DNA of 64,000 nt from Corbicula japonica (GCA_038501625.1 JAZAYU010000173.1:62001-126000), one strand, 5' to 3'. Positions 37,601 to 50,543 are shown, counted from the stretch's first letter. Notes: generated by a model not told the origin, from the sequence alone. Program-made: numbers and translations.

Positions 37601-39315
37601 AAATCCATGTTTACACCAAATAAAATGAAGCCTGAGTGAGCTTTGAATTTTCTTGCCAGAGTAGGGTTGGGAATAGTGATCTTTTGTTTTGAATCACAAA
37701 GCCTGCAGTCACTGGTCTATTGATAACAGTGCCATAAAAATTAGGAACAAGATGAGTGTCCTGAGAATCAATAGATCTTTTCTAACATCTTGTTGATAAT
37801 GGCAAATTAATGGGTCAGTTGAACTGTAAGAAGGTTATAGTTCAGAATTAGAAAATTTAACATAAAATAATTTAACCAAATAATTGTTTTATTATACTGC
37901 AAAGAGTTTTTCAGAAAAAAATAATTAGAAAACATCGATTTTTCATTTATTACGCTTATTAAATGCCGAACGGCTTAATTCCCCCCTGAGAACCTACCTA
38001 AATAATTACACGTCTGACGTCATTAATTTACCTGCATGACGTCACTTCTATAGAAATTGAATGGACTATCGATTTGATATTTATTTACAAAATTTGAGAA
38101 TAATCTGATCGTTTTCAACGTTAAAATCAAAACACAAATATTTTCTGCAACAATTTTAGTAATCCCTAAGCATACCGCTTTATAATTTACAAGATCGGCT
38201 TCAAATAAAGCATTTTTACGGAAATTCGAAACAGAATGGCGGACGACAACAAAAGGTCGGAGGCCAGAGAGGGAAATGTGGCACGTACACGACACAAACT
38301 GAAATATTTCACATTCTATGCGTTTTAAATTCATTTTTAACAAAGCTTTTAGCATTAAATCAATAAATTTAAATATTTTACAGAAAATAGCTAGTATCTC
38401 AGTTTTGATGTGGGAAAAATATTAACCTGGAAGTCACTTAAATGTCAAAATCCGGTTGCTTCTTATCTTTGAACTATTTTCGATTCATATTTTTGTACAA
38501 AAATAACCTACGATCCAACAATATGGGATAGAACAATATTGTGAGTTTTCTTCAGTATAATGAATTTTAATTCTTGCGTCTAAAGGATACATACAATTAT
38601 TAATGGTGACTGGTTTTTACGGTATAAAAACATTAGTTTAAGTGCCATTATTAGTTCTCCGTGTCAATTGAACATTTTCTTTACTTTATCATAATGTGTT
38701 CATTAGTTGGAATCTGGAATCAGCGGTATAGAGACAAGCATACCTCGTTCTGTAGTGTTTGATTAAATACTGTGTACACAAAGAACTGGTTTAGAGCAGA
38801 GAGATCAAGGAAGGACAAGCAGTTTGTCCATTTTGAGCAAAATAAACGTAAATATATTCAGAGCAGAAAAGGAAGGTTTGTATATTTTCGAAACTATAAA
38901 ATATATGAAAATTGAACATTTAAAGCTTACAAACACGATAAAGTATAAAATATATAAAATATTGCAGAAGCAGTTTGATTGAGCATGTTCATGAGCAAAA
39001 GTGAAAATGAATTTGACAATTGTACTGTCCACACTGCCTAAACATTGATAAATTTTCTAGATTGCTAAAGGCAATCGTCACGTTGGTATATAATCGGAAA
39101 AATAACTTTACTTAAAGGAATATTCCAAATAGTTTCCTCAAATTTACTGAATGCTTGAAACATTGTTTTCGAGTAAAATGCGTTTTTGTCGTTTTGTTAC
39201 GATGTTATTAATTATTTTTGCTTGTAAAGACGCTGAAAACAATGTTTGAAATAATAGACCTTACTTATCAATAAATCTAAAATACCAAAAACAACTGTCA
39301 AATGTTGTAATTATA

Positions 39316-39412
39316 AATGATAGTGCTTATAGCTGGCGCGAACTCGCACCGTCACGGCGACAGCACCTAGCCCTACAATTCCTGCGACGCAACCAATTGA
39401 GCTAACCGGGAC
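39316..39412 (-). repeat. tRNA-derived SINE, copy 3 (orthologous to copy 2)
   Basis: This is essentially the same sequence as 32,536-32,632, in the same surroundings (TTGTAATTATAAATGATAG on the left, AAAAGGTTGATCGGATAGCC on the right). It was copied by the segmental duplication rather than by a new retroposition. Confidence 0.8.
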
Positions 39413-40540
39413 ACCACCCCCCACCCACAAAAGGTTGATCGGATAGCCCTGATATACGTAACAATCACTGCATGACATGGGTAACGGGTTATTAACTGAT
39501 AACAGTACTGACTAAATAAGAAATAAAATCCGTTTTTCTGCGAAGAAATAAAATCCGTTTTTTCTGCGTTTTGTTGTTTTATGAACTGTCTGAACGTTCA
39601 GCCTTCGGATTTTTTACAAAACAGACTGACAGTTCATACATCGATGAAAGGCAGAGAAACCAAATTCAATTCTTAAGTAATCATCAAACCTAAAAAGCTG
39701 TATTGCCCCAGTATTTATTCGTATTTCACCCAGTTTATGCTTCATCTGAATTCGATGTGGTTCATTTGACCAAGTAGCACAGAATTTTTCAAAAAGTTAA
39801 ATGAAAATGATACCAAACGGATAACCCAAGAAGTGCACGGACAAAGACCTCAGACAGACATGAGCGTCAATAATGACACATGGATTCGTGAACTAGTAAA
39901 CAAAAAGAAGGCAACTGTCCAGCTGTTATTTAAATCAAAGATATCCATGATTGGGCTCGTTGCATGTCTAGAATATTTTCCTGAGACAGAAACACACTCG
40001 CAAAGAAATGTCACAGAAATTCCAATTAACACATGTATGGCAGGCGACACCTTCTAACCAAGACTTGTAATGACGGGCCAAGCGTGTGTGCAATATAGCG
40101 AACCAGAGAACAATTGTAAGTATTTTTAGAGCCACCTGGATAGTCCACCACCTTAGAATAACAAGGTCACCACAACATTGGGAAATACCATGTACATTAG
40201 GGTTATGGAAGGATATGGCGTGCTTCTTGTCAATGTGTTCCTCGCAGCGCAAGAAAACTTTATTTTATATTAAAATACATTCATTATGCAATTTAGTTAA
40301 ACATTTTTCGTTTATAAAACTAGCCTAACAAACCTCTACTTAACAACATTACACATCTAGATTTATTATCTCTGTCAATACTTTGCTCGTTTATAACACA
40401 ATGAAATAACCATTGCTGCAAAAGTAAAATAAAATACTTGCTAACCCATCATTTTCAAACTTATTTTTAAATCAAGAAACTGACATCCAACGAGTAACAT
40501 TGTTAAGATATTATGTTTACATGATTTTGAAAAGTGCATG

Positions 40541-41739
40541 GGCTGTTAAAAAATGGCTGGAAAAGTGAAAAAATAGTGAAAAATTAAAGTTCATAAAATT
40601 CCAAACTTGTTATTCTGTATGTTTTGCTTATTGAAACTGAGTACAGAACTGAACAGATTTTTGAAATCGGTCAACTGATTGCTGAGATATTGTCATTTGA
40701 AAAAATGGCAAGCGAAGTGAAAAAAATGCAAAGAGTTTAAGTTCATAAAAAGTCCAAACTGGTTGGTCCATATGTTTGTACAGTCTTTACAGTGATCAAA
40801 ACCAATCAAGTTATACTCATATGTGGCAGAATAAAAATTTTATGGAGCTTTATTGACCAATATTAAATAAATCAAAGAATTATAATTTATATGCTTAAAA
40901 TACAATTATTACTGTTTCTTATTATTTAAATGTGTATTTCTGTTAAAATACATGTTGAAACATCGAATATAAGTGCTTTAGAACTTGTGGCATCTCATAA
41001 AAATAAAAAAATCATATTGTTAAGAAAGTGTGTCACACTCCTGACAACCACATAAGTGCAGTGTACTCAAAATGTTTCACTAAGGCTATTCCTGTTTGTC
41101 ACAATTTAACAAAACAATATTTAGACTTCTAGGAAAAAATATGCTCTTGTTTTCATGTAAAGGATATGTTGACAGAATATTGCAATATGTGCATAATTTC
41201 AAACTCCTTACAAATTTAGCTGACATTTTCTGAAGGGAGCTGCAGACAAATATAATTTCAATAGAGGTGATAATATTATAATTATTGCATCTAGAAACAT
41301 AAGACTTAATGATTCACAAAACATTTCTTATGTACTATTAATCTTTAAATCCTATAAATTCATAAAGCAAAGATGTATTGATTTTCTTGATGTATTTTCT
41401 AATCTACCACGCTTGCTTAACTTTATCATTATTTGATGCCTAATAAATGCACATTTTACTAAAACAGTACTAAAACTTGTCTTTACTCAAGCTTTTTGTA
41501 AAATAATGGTATGAACAAATGTTATTTTGAAAAGTGTCACACTTTTTTGCCACACTCCTGACATTTTTTGCCCATTATTTTAGAATATTTTTAACGGTTG
41601 GTGCTATTTTGATGAAACTTCACAAATCTTTAAAGGGCATGCTGAGACACCTCTGCAAAGTAGGAAAAGGGAAGTAACTATTTGTTGTACATTTTAATAA
41701 CAGGAAAACCCAAACCAGCAATTTTTTTGAAACAGCCAA
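40541..41739. mobile_element. ~1.2 kb TIR element present only in unit 3
   Basis: The left end GGCTGTTAAAAAATGGCTGG and right end CCAGCAATTTTTTTGAAACAGCC (split here as CCAGCAATTTTTTTG and AAACAGCC) are inverted repeats. CATG flanks both sides (40,537-40,540 and 41,740-41,743). Units 2 (33,830-33,850) and 4 (45,860-45,890) have the uninterrupted site. Near its left end are two direct copies of an 'AAGTTCATAAAAWTCCAAAC' block. There is no transposase frame. Confidence 0.65.
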
Positions 41740-42304
41740 CATGGTTAAGTACATTTCATTCATAACCATCCCAGAAATAGGGTTTTGTTCAGGTTGTTTC
41801 CGTTTGCAGACATTAGGATAGTGATTAAACTCGATTTCAACATATTCAACGTAGGTTTTGTTAGTTAATGGAAAATGGAAATATCTTGTTTTTCCTGCGA
41901 ATAACCGACGAGAACACTTACGAAAGCGATGTACGACAAAAAATTATCTTTTCAGTTTTAGTTGAAAACTACTTAAAGAAAAACATATAGTTCTAATTAT
42001 ACATATACAATTACATTCTTGCTTATTTCATTAAGCTTTTAAAATAAAGTTTGATGCATTACAAATACATGAAAAATAAACAATTCAAGCAAACATCAAG
42101 AAATTGTTTTCTTCTATGGATTTCAATCAGATCACCGTTATCTGATATCTGAAGAGACGGCAAGTTGGTACCCAGCTAAAAACAACGCTTAATGCACTTA
42201 GAGCCATATTTTCGCCTCAAATGAATAAAACTTCTGCATGAAACACCGTTGAGCTATGAAGGAAATTAGAAAAATAAATCCAAACAGCGGAGATCATACA
42301 TCAG

Positions 42305-42555
42305 ACAGGCTAAACGCTTTCATTCATGTATAAGCCTTTAATGGTCGAACAGTGTAAATCAAGATCAGCCGACACATTCATGCTGTATGATCAGGATCTG
42401 TACTGTTTGCTGCTTGGTCGGATATAACCTAATGAATCAAAAAGCGAAAAGTGCAGATCCTGAATGTGATCAGAGTGCACCGATATGCCGGCTGATCTGG
42501 ATTTATGTTGTTCACCCACACAATAAAGCGTATGCAATGTAAAGGGTTGAGTTAA
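42305..42555. mobile_element. piggyBac-like MITE, copy in unit 3
   Basis: This is homologous to 34,425-34,665 and 46,605-46,835. The right end is TGTAAAGGGTTGAG. Internally it has the GTAAATCAAGATCAGCCG and CCGGCTGATCTGG inverted blocks. Confidence 0.5.
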
Positions 42556-42745
42556 TAAACAATTATTTTCTTATCAATCACTGCTATCGAAAGTGCTGCC
42601 GTTAACCTAGATTAATGACAAAAAGATAATATCTCTTCAAGACTCAAAACACGCCAAACAAAAAAGGTTTACGTCATATTTATTTTTTATAAACAAGTTA
42701 TCTCGGCTATTATCTTTCATAATTTGTGAAGAGACTACCAATAAC

Positions 42746-43132
42746 GTGATTCGTATTCAAAAAGAATTTACAGTTCTTTGCATTACAGAAAAACTTTTAA
42801 AACAAGGTTATCGGTATCACAAATTAAGGAAAACATTTTGCAAGTTTTATCGTCGATACCCAGATCTTATTCATAAATACAGGTGCAGTTTAAAATCACT
42901 ATTGCAAAAAGGTATTTCACAGCCAGTTTTTTATGGAGATTTAATTTATATACTAAAGAAGATAAAGGGCAATGTTAATTTCTCCCGGTTATTCGTAAAA
43001 ACCATCTGTAAGTTTAAAAAGAAAGGTTACCAACATGATATTTTACAGCGCTCTGCATGCCTGGTGTTTAACCCTTCTACAGTTGATCATTATGCTTTCC
43101 TCTTTGGTTGCACGACGTTGGCAGGGGTTTAA
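42746..43132 (+). pseudogene. C-terminal fragment of an RT-linked retroelement protein
   Basis: The 128-codon frame contains LLKQGYRYHKLRKTFCKFYRR, followed by FYGDLIYILKKIKG and a VFNPSTVDHYAFLFGCTT end. I recognise this from memory as the extreme C-terminus of a reverse-transcriptase-bearing protein that is very abundant in bivalve and other marine invertebrate annotations; the element class is uncertain. The catalytic part is absent. The first ~10 codons come from the host duplication unit, because the homology to unit 4 ends at about 42,774, so the true fragment starts there. A related 3' piece lies at 22,089-22,340. Confidence 0.6.
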
Positions 43133-43585
43133 GAGTTTATGAAGGTTTATGGGGAAATCTTTTCTTAAAAGAACCTAGAAGCTCGATTTGTTTCTTTTAT
43201 CCCTGTCTTCGTGTTCTTGCTGATTTTACTCCAGGAGCTCTGGTCTCGGTAAGATCATTGAGTACCCGCCCTTTGGCTTTGCAATGCTATTAAATTCTTA
43301 TGTTTTATATGTTTGTGTGCTTTTGCATGCAACATTGTTGAGCCAATAAGTGGGTTGGAGTTGTTTCACCAAGACCACTTGTATTTGTTTTGAGATATGA
43401 GAACCTGTTGGGGCAAGTGTTAGGCTGGTGCACCCTAGAACCTGGTTTAAACCCCCAGTGGCAATTTGATTTGCCACTGATTGTTCCAAGGCGGTAACCA
43501 TGCTCTCTCCCTCTCATCTTCTTGACTGTGTGGGGAGGCTGTTTTTTCTGAATGTGGCGATTCCTGATATGCATGTTTGACCTTT
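42775..43585. mobile_element. Composite insertion absent from unit 4
   Basis: Unit 4 reads ...TTTACAGTTCTAAATTAAATG straight through at 47,070-47,090, whereas unit 3 has about 810 bp between ...TTTACAGTTCT and TAAATAAAATGC. The insert joins a retroelement C-terminal fragment (to ~43,290) to a family C repeat (43,310-43,585). Confidence 0.7.
43310..43585 (-). repeat. Dispersed repeat, family C, longest copy
   Basis: On the minus strand it starts GCATATCAGGAATCGCCAC and continues through AGCCTCCCCACACAGTCAAG to a GTTTAAACC-containing body and a CACCAAGACCACTTGTATTTG block. The body is shared with 11,060-11,120 (CACCAAGACAACTTGTACTTG). A SINE-like or MITE-like nature is possible, but no Pol III boxes are clear. 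Confidence 0.5.
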
Positions 43586-46273
43586 TTCTAAATAAAATGC
43601 ATTAATTTGAGAACAAAAAATGCCTCTTTTATAATATATATTATTTTAAATTTCAATCACAAAAACGACAAGAAACACGAAGATGGTTCATCTTAAATTG
43701 CGGATGCCAACCTTTAATTGCTTGACGATTATTCAATTTAACAAGATTTGCGCCGTTTGCCTATAAACGAATAAATGCACATTTGGATACAATTTCAAAA
43801 CCTGATTATCAAAGCATGCAATCTTGTTTTTCCAAATTTTAAAGGCAAACAGTTTAACCATTATTTTATGCAATAAATATGCTGGTCTCGAAAGGGAAAT
43901 TAAGCACCTTCTAAATTTGCTTGGCAGAGCCGTTAGTTTCTTTTGATTTATGTGTTTCATGCTTTTGCATAAAGCAATGCCCAGTAGCTTGGTTGCATGG
44001 AGTTTATTCTGCGAGGAAACTTTTACATGTTAATATATTAAGCATCTGACTAGTAAAGTCGTTACCTTAGTGCAAAACGGTATTATAACTACTTCTACAG
44101 TGGCACTTTACCATTTGGCACTAACTTGACAAAGTGCGATGTTGGAAAACCCTAAAATCCCTGTTTTAAAATCACAGCGGCTCTTTTTTGTTTGTGATCT
44201 ATATATTAGAAATTCGTCACCTTCAAACGACAATATCTTAAACGAAAAGCACTCATAAATTGAAAAAGAAAAACGAATTAAAGCTATCATTAAAACCATT
44301 ACAAGCAGAATGCCAATTCCATCTTTGCTTCAACAAGCGCAGCGAAATTTCAAATCGATGTAAAAGAATCAGTTTCTTGTTCCTAGAAACAAGCTGAAAA
44401 TTAACCGTATGGCGATCAAACGGTTTAATGACCGATAATTCAATTTTATTGCTGAAATTTTAAACCATGCGCCGATTACAATACTTTACACTCAAATTCT
44501 GAAACGTTCACAAGAAACTAATTTAAATAATCGATATGAAATCGAATATGTTTCCTGCAATGCAGTTTAATTTTATGTAATTATAGGGCACGATTCCTCA
44601 GGGAATACAAACTTGAAATTGTTAACACCAATTTGACGTGTTCCCAAATATAATTGCAACTTTGTAACGTTTTCCATAATTTCATAAATCTGATTGAATT
44701 ACGGTCCTGTGACTGTGTTTATTTTCGCAGGCAAGCGGCTCCGTATGACTACGCTAAAATGTAAACAGCTTCTCAATAAATAAATTAGAAATGCCAAAAG
44801 ATTGTCGAAGGTTGTAATTATAAGACATAAAATCTAATTTTCTGCATTTCGATGCTGTATGAACTGTCAGAACGTTAAGCCTTCGGATTTTACTCAAATA
44901 AGTTGTAAACATTCCCAGACTGACAGTTTATATATCGATGAAACGCAGAGAAACGAAATTTAATTCTTAAGTAATCGATCAAACCTAAGAAGCCTTATTG
45001 TCCCAGTATTATTTGTATTGGCCTAGTTTATGCTTCGTCTGGATTCGATGTAGTTCATTTGACCAAGTAGCACAGAAAGTTTTCACAAAGTGAAATGAAA
45101 ATGATACCAAAAGGCTAACCAAAGAAGTGCACGGATAGAGTCCTCAGACAGTAAAGGACGTCAATAATGACAAACGGAATCGCGAACTAGCGAACGAAAA
45201 CAAGCCAACTGTCCAGCTGTTATTTTCCTGAGACAGAAACAGACTCGCAAAGAAATGTCACAGAAATTCCAATTAACACATGTATGGCAGGCGACACCTT
45301 CTAACCAAGACTTGTAATGACGGGCCAAACGTGTGTGCAATATAGCGAACCAGAGAACAAATGTAAATTAATTGTTTAGAGCCACCTGGATAGTCCACCA
45401 CCTACAAAAACCAAGGTCACCACCACAATGGGAACTATCATGTAGAATATTTGTTTGTTTTTGAAAGGATATGGTTGGTGTGCTTCTTGTCCGCGTGTTC
45501 CCAGTGCGGGGCAGCGCAATATTCTAAGAAAAATTAAGCTTAAGGCTACAGTCAGATTCAGATTCAAGTAACTTTATTTTATATTCAAATACATTCAATA
45601 TGCAATTTTGTTTAACATTTAAAAACATTTATTCGTTTATAAGACTAGCCTAACAAGCTTCTACCTGACAAGAGTACAAATCTATTAGTCTAAGATTGTT
45701 TATCTCTGTCAATATTTTGCTCGTATATAACTCGATGGAAAAACCATTGCTGTAAAACAAAATAAAATACTTGCTAACACATTGTTTTCAAACTCATGTT
45801 TAGATCAAGAAACTGGCATCCAACGAGTAACATTGTTAAGACATTATGCTAACGTTTTCAAACATGATTTGGAAAAGTACAGGGTAAAGTACATTTCATT
45901 CATAACCATCCCAGAAATAGGGTTTTGTTCAGGTCGTTTCCGTTAACAGACATTAAGATAAAGTGATTAAAATCGATTTAAACATATTAAGCGTAGGCTT
46001 TGTTAGTTAATGGAAATATCTCTTGTTTTTCTGCAAATAACCGACGAGAGCACTAAGTCTTGCTAAAGCGATGTACGACAAAACATTATCTGTCCAGTTT
46101 TAGTTGAAAACTTCTTACAGAAAAACATATAGTTCTAATTATACATTTGCAATTACATTCTTGCTTATTTTAGTAATCTTGTAAAATTAAGTTTGATGCA
46201 TTACAAATACATGAAAATTAAATAATTCACGCACTCATCAAAGAAATTATTTTCTACAATGTATTTCAATCAG

Positions 46274-46429
46274 TGCCCAAGGTTATAACACTGGGCATGG
46301 AAACCAGTCTCAAATCTCAAGCATCTGATTGGCTTAAATGGCTACTGGCCGCCATTTCAGCCAATCAGATGCTTGAGATCTGAGACTGGTTTCCAATCTC
46401 AGCTTTATAACCTTCAGCCCAGATCACCC
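46274..46429. mobile_element. Palindromic MITE, Harbinger-like, copy 3
   Basis: The 156 bp palindrome is flanked by CAG at 46,271-46,273 and CAG at 46,430-46,432. The empty site in unit 3 (TTTCAATCAGATCACC around 42,121-42,136) has a single CAG, which demonstrates a 3 bp target duplication. The element ends in AAGGTTATAA on both sides. Confidence 0.85.
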
Positions 46430-46604
46430 TTATTACTGAACTCTTAAGAGACGGCAAGTTGGTACCCAGCTAAAAGCAACGCTTAATGCACTTAGAGCCA
46501 TATTTTTCGCATCTACTGCATAACAGTTCTGCATGAAACATCGTTGAGCTATGAAGGAAATTAGAAAAATAAATCCAAACAGCGGAGATCATACATCAGA
46601 CAGG

Positions 46605-46835
46605 CTTAACACTTTCCATTCTTGTATAAGCCTTTAATGTTCAAACAGTGTAAATCAAGATCAGTCGGCACATTCATGCTGTATGATCAGGATCTGTATT
46701 GTTTACTTCTTGGTCGGATATAAACTAATGAATCAAAAAGCGAAAAGTGTGGATCCTGATCAGACTGCACCGATATGCCGGCTGATCTGGATATATGCTG
46801 TTCACCCATCCAATAAAGGCGCATGCAGTGTAAAG
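46605..46835. mobile_element. piggyBac-like MITE, copy in unit 4
   Basis: This is homologous to the copies at 34,425 and 42,305. The right end is GCATGCAGTGTAAAGGGTT. It was inherited through the segmental duplication. Confidence 0.5.
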
Positions 46836-49144
46836 GGTTGAGTAAATAAACAATACAATTACTTTCTAATCAATCACTGCTATCGAAAGTGCTGCCGTAA
46901 ACCTTAATTAATGACAAAAAGATAAATTAAATATCTCTTCAAGACTCACAACACGCCAAACAAAAAAGGTTTACGTCATATTTATTTTTTATAAACAAGT
47001 TATCTCGGCTAATATATTTAATAATTTGTGAAGAGACTACCAATAACGTGATTCTAATTCAAATAGAATTTACAGTTCTAAATTAAATGCATTAATTTGA
47101 GAACAAAATGCCTCTTTTATTATATTATTTTAAATTTCAATCACAAAAAACGCATTTGATGTTTTCACCAAGCATATCAAACGATAAGAAACACGAAGAT
47201 GGTTCATCTTAAATTGTGGATGCCAAATTTTAAATTGCTTGACGATTATTCAATTTAACAAGATTTACGCCGTTTGCCTATAAACGAATAAAATCACATT
47301 AGGAGACGATTTCAAAACCTGATTATCAAAGCATGCAATCGTGTTTTTCCGAATTTTGAAGGCAAACAGTTTAACCATTTTTATGCTGGTCTCGAAAGGG
47401 AAATTAAGCACCTTCTAAATTTGCTTGGCAAAGCCGTTAGAATCTTTTGATTTATGTGTTTCATGCTTTTGCATAAAGCAATGCCCAGTAGCTTGGTTGC
47501 ATGGAGTTTATTCTGCGAGGAAATTTTTACATGTTAATATATTAAGCATCTGACTAGTTAAGTCGTTACCTTAGTGCAAAACGGTATTATAACTACTTCT
47601 ACAGTGGCACTTTACCATTTGGCACTAACGTGACAAAGTGCGATGTTGGAAAACCCTAAAATCCCTGGTTTAAAACCACAGCGGCTCTTTTTCGGTTTTT
47701 GTTTGTGATCTATATATTAGAAATTCGGCACCTTTAAAGTATGTTTGCACAAGTTTTGGATGTGGTTGTTTATTGTTTTTATCATACCCAAACGTTCTGA
47801 TATGTTTATTCATTGTTTTTATCATACCCAAAACGTTCTTTAATAATATTCTTAAAGTGACTAAACCTAAGCACTTGGCGCAACTTTGTAACAAAAACAG
47901 AATTATTATATACTTAATATGTTCTCCGCTGAAGTATTTGCATCTAATTTCAGTATCGGTACATCAATTGCATGCACCGTACAGGAATTTTATTAAAGAA
48001 ATATATCTATTTAATTTATCTATGCATAGAAGTAATGTAAATGTTTTATATATACTTAATTTATCCATCTTTGTGAGATCAAAGAAAAATGATTAACCAA
48101 ATTTTAAATTCAATTAGATGTTTCATCCTGGCTTGCAGCAGAAAATATTATTTTCTTAATATTCTATGTCACTCAATACAGAGAGGAATCAAGTCGGCTG
48201 AAACAATATCATCGTTTTTGTGGTAATGTGTGTATATTTTATTTGATTATCGAGAAGATCCAAGTACCAAGTCTTAAATAACGTCATATACTCGTACTTA
48301 GCTTTATGCGCGTTTCCTCAGAAGGAAAACAATCGTCTTGACATAATGTTCGTCATGACATTTTTTTCTATTTCATGCCCAGATGGTTTTTTATAATGCG
48401 TCTTCTTCAAGTTGGAATATGTATGCTATCTTATACATAATTTTAATTAGATCTCTTTAGTTGCATAACATATTTATTATCAAAATGAAAATCTAAGTTC
48501 ACATGTGAAATACACCAATTAATATATTTTCTTTAAATAACTTGGATTCGGAATCTTCAATAATTGGTTATATAAACAGGAATATCGAGCTGGTTCAAGT
48601 TTCAACATCTTTGATGTTAAAAAACATCTAAATTTGTCATCTGTTACCTTACAATCTGTATTTGAATAATTTATTTTTAGAAAAACCTATAAACAAGAAC
48701 TATCTTTAAAAAAAGATAAACGTCGTTGATGGAAAAGATTTATATATACATGTATATAAGAAAGAAAGAAATATAGAGAGGCGAAGCAGACACAGTTTAG
48801 TTATTTTAATTTACTTGTTATAGCTGTTGACGAACCCTCCTGCCTTCTTAGTATGACCTAGAGATTAAGCGACCGAATCATGACAACTCATTAATTCATT
48901 GAAAATGTCTTTCAAAAAATGTTGAAGCTGTTGCAACAATTTCATACGGTGATAATAAGTCGAATAAAGAAGCAATGTCTTACATTAAGTCTTGATCTAC
49001 ATTTATTCAGTTTCAATAAAATACCTCTTGTAGAGTTAGAACTCAAGATGAATAAATGTCCTTGAAATTTAATAAATATAAATAATAACAGCTTGTTACA
49101 AGAGCGAAATCTACCAACTTTTACGTAAATTAACTTAAAAAAAG

Positions 49145-49216
49145 TGTCCCTAATGAGGATTGAACCCGGGGCCTCCGCTTGAGAGGCGAGAGAGTTATCC
49201 ACTACACTACAGAGAG
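49145..49216 (-). repeat. Degenerate tRNA-Glu(CUC)-like sequence
   Basis: On the minus strand it reads TCTCTGTAGTGTAGTGGATAA (A-box), an anticodon loop CTCTCAA giving anticodon CUC, and GGGTTCAATCC (B-box) followed by AGGGA for the acceptor. The T-stem pairs poorly and the anticodon stem has a mismatch. I therefore take it as a tRNA pseudogene or SINE head rather than a working tRNA. Confidence 0.5.
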
Positions 49217-50543
49217 CTAATTGTGTTTAGGTTTTGAAATTAACAATCAGTATCAAAGAAACTAGAAAGGAAACCGTAAGAACTAAAAATATCTGCACTT
49301 CTCTTTCGTTTTACACTGTGTATTGTACGCAAGTGTTTACCTGACACCCAAGAATATTCCATACTCCATATAAAATTGTATTTAAGCCATCAATATTGAC
49401 TTAACTAGTTATTTAAATCGTAACATGGTTTTCTCCAATACAATTATCGCTTTTAAAAACGAAAATGCTCGAACATGTAAGTGCCAGATAGAAATACTTA
49501 CACAAAATTTAAAAATCTTCACGGTAATCGTTAACAACACCCACTAACGACAATCAAATAATCTATTTGTTTTTCCCGCTACATAATAATAAAAATCCCC
49601 TTTAGTCTAGATACCTCTCCACTCTGCTAGATGCCTCTCTGGTGTAAATAGCTACCAATCGAAATAGTTTATTTCCTTTTCCCGCTAAATAATAATAGAA
49701 TACGAGTATTATTTACAACAGTTCATTGGTCGAAAAACTAGGTCAAAAGTGAGCTTAGACAGCTAACGCCGAAAAAAAACCAAAAACGAAACGAATCTAG
49801 AATTGAAGAAAATTAACAAGTTGTATTTGTAATTTCACCTTTTCCTCCTAACAACATGTGATTGTAAGACAAGACGACCTTGTATCAGTTTTCTACTGTA
49901 ATCAAAATATGTATTTATGTCCGATGTTGTTGCCCGACGGCTCATAACTTACTTGTTATCGTTTTTAATAGATCTCAAAAAGTAATAGCTGAGTTTTAAC
50001 CTTTATCGGAATTGTAAACATCAAAAGGCCTCTTGTATAGAAATTAAACGCTTGGATACATTTCAAATAAACCACAACTTAACACATAAAGAAACATTTA
50101 ACAAGAAAAGTAAAAATGTAAAACGACACAAACGGATATGCGTTTGAAATTCATATTTAACCTACAAAACTTTTAACAATAAATAAATTAAATTTAACAT
50201 TTTACAGAACAAAGCTAGTATCTCAGTTTTGCTGTGGGGAAAATATTACTCTGAAAGTCTCACAAATGTCGAAACTCTTGTTGCTTCTTATCTAGTTTTG
50301 ATTCATAATTTTCTACAATAAAGTAACCAACAAACAATATGGGTAAGATAGATGTTCCCTTTTCATCTACTTCTATGTTTTCTCCTGCCTGTCAACAATA
50401 TGAAAACAACTCAAAGGATTCTCTTTTTTGTCAAATGGTTGTGGTGTATTCAAGCTATAAACTCATGCTCTATTTTCCAATCCACTTCCTTCAAAGTCAA
50501 AAAGTAACACAATTACGTTAAAATGTGTAAAATGTGGGTCGTG

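Larger units (their letters stand above)
20795..50345. repeat. Tandem segmental duplication array, four diverged copies
   Basis: Long collinear blocks recur in the same orientation. Copy 1 is about 20,795-30,480 (interrupted by the retrotransposon insertion), copy 2 about 30,490-38,285, copy 3 about 38,290-44,220 and copy 4 about 44,225-50,345. Marker blocks include 'GTATAAAAACATTAGTT' (20,870; 30,855; 38,622), 'AGTGCACGGAYARAG' (24,268; 33,069; 39,832; 45,126), 'CATAACCATCCCAGAAATAGGG' split as CATAACCATCCC and AGAAATAGGG (24,561; 33,867; 41,762; 45,901), and the 36.1-36.8 / 48.2-50.0 kb pair. Full period is near 7.8 kb; copies 1, 3 and 4 lack internal parts. No gene is seen in the unit. Confidence 0.85.

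Noticed and set aside
49145..49216. Functional tRNA-Glu gene
   Set aside because: The T-stem and anticodon stem contain mismatches. It is better taken as a pseudogene or SINE head unless a covariance-model scan says otherwise.
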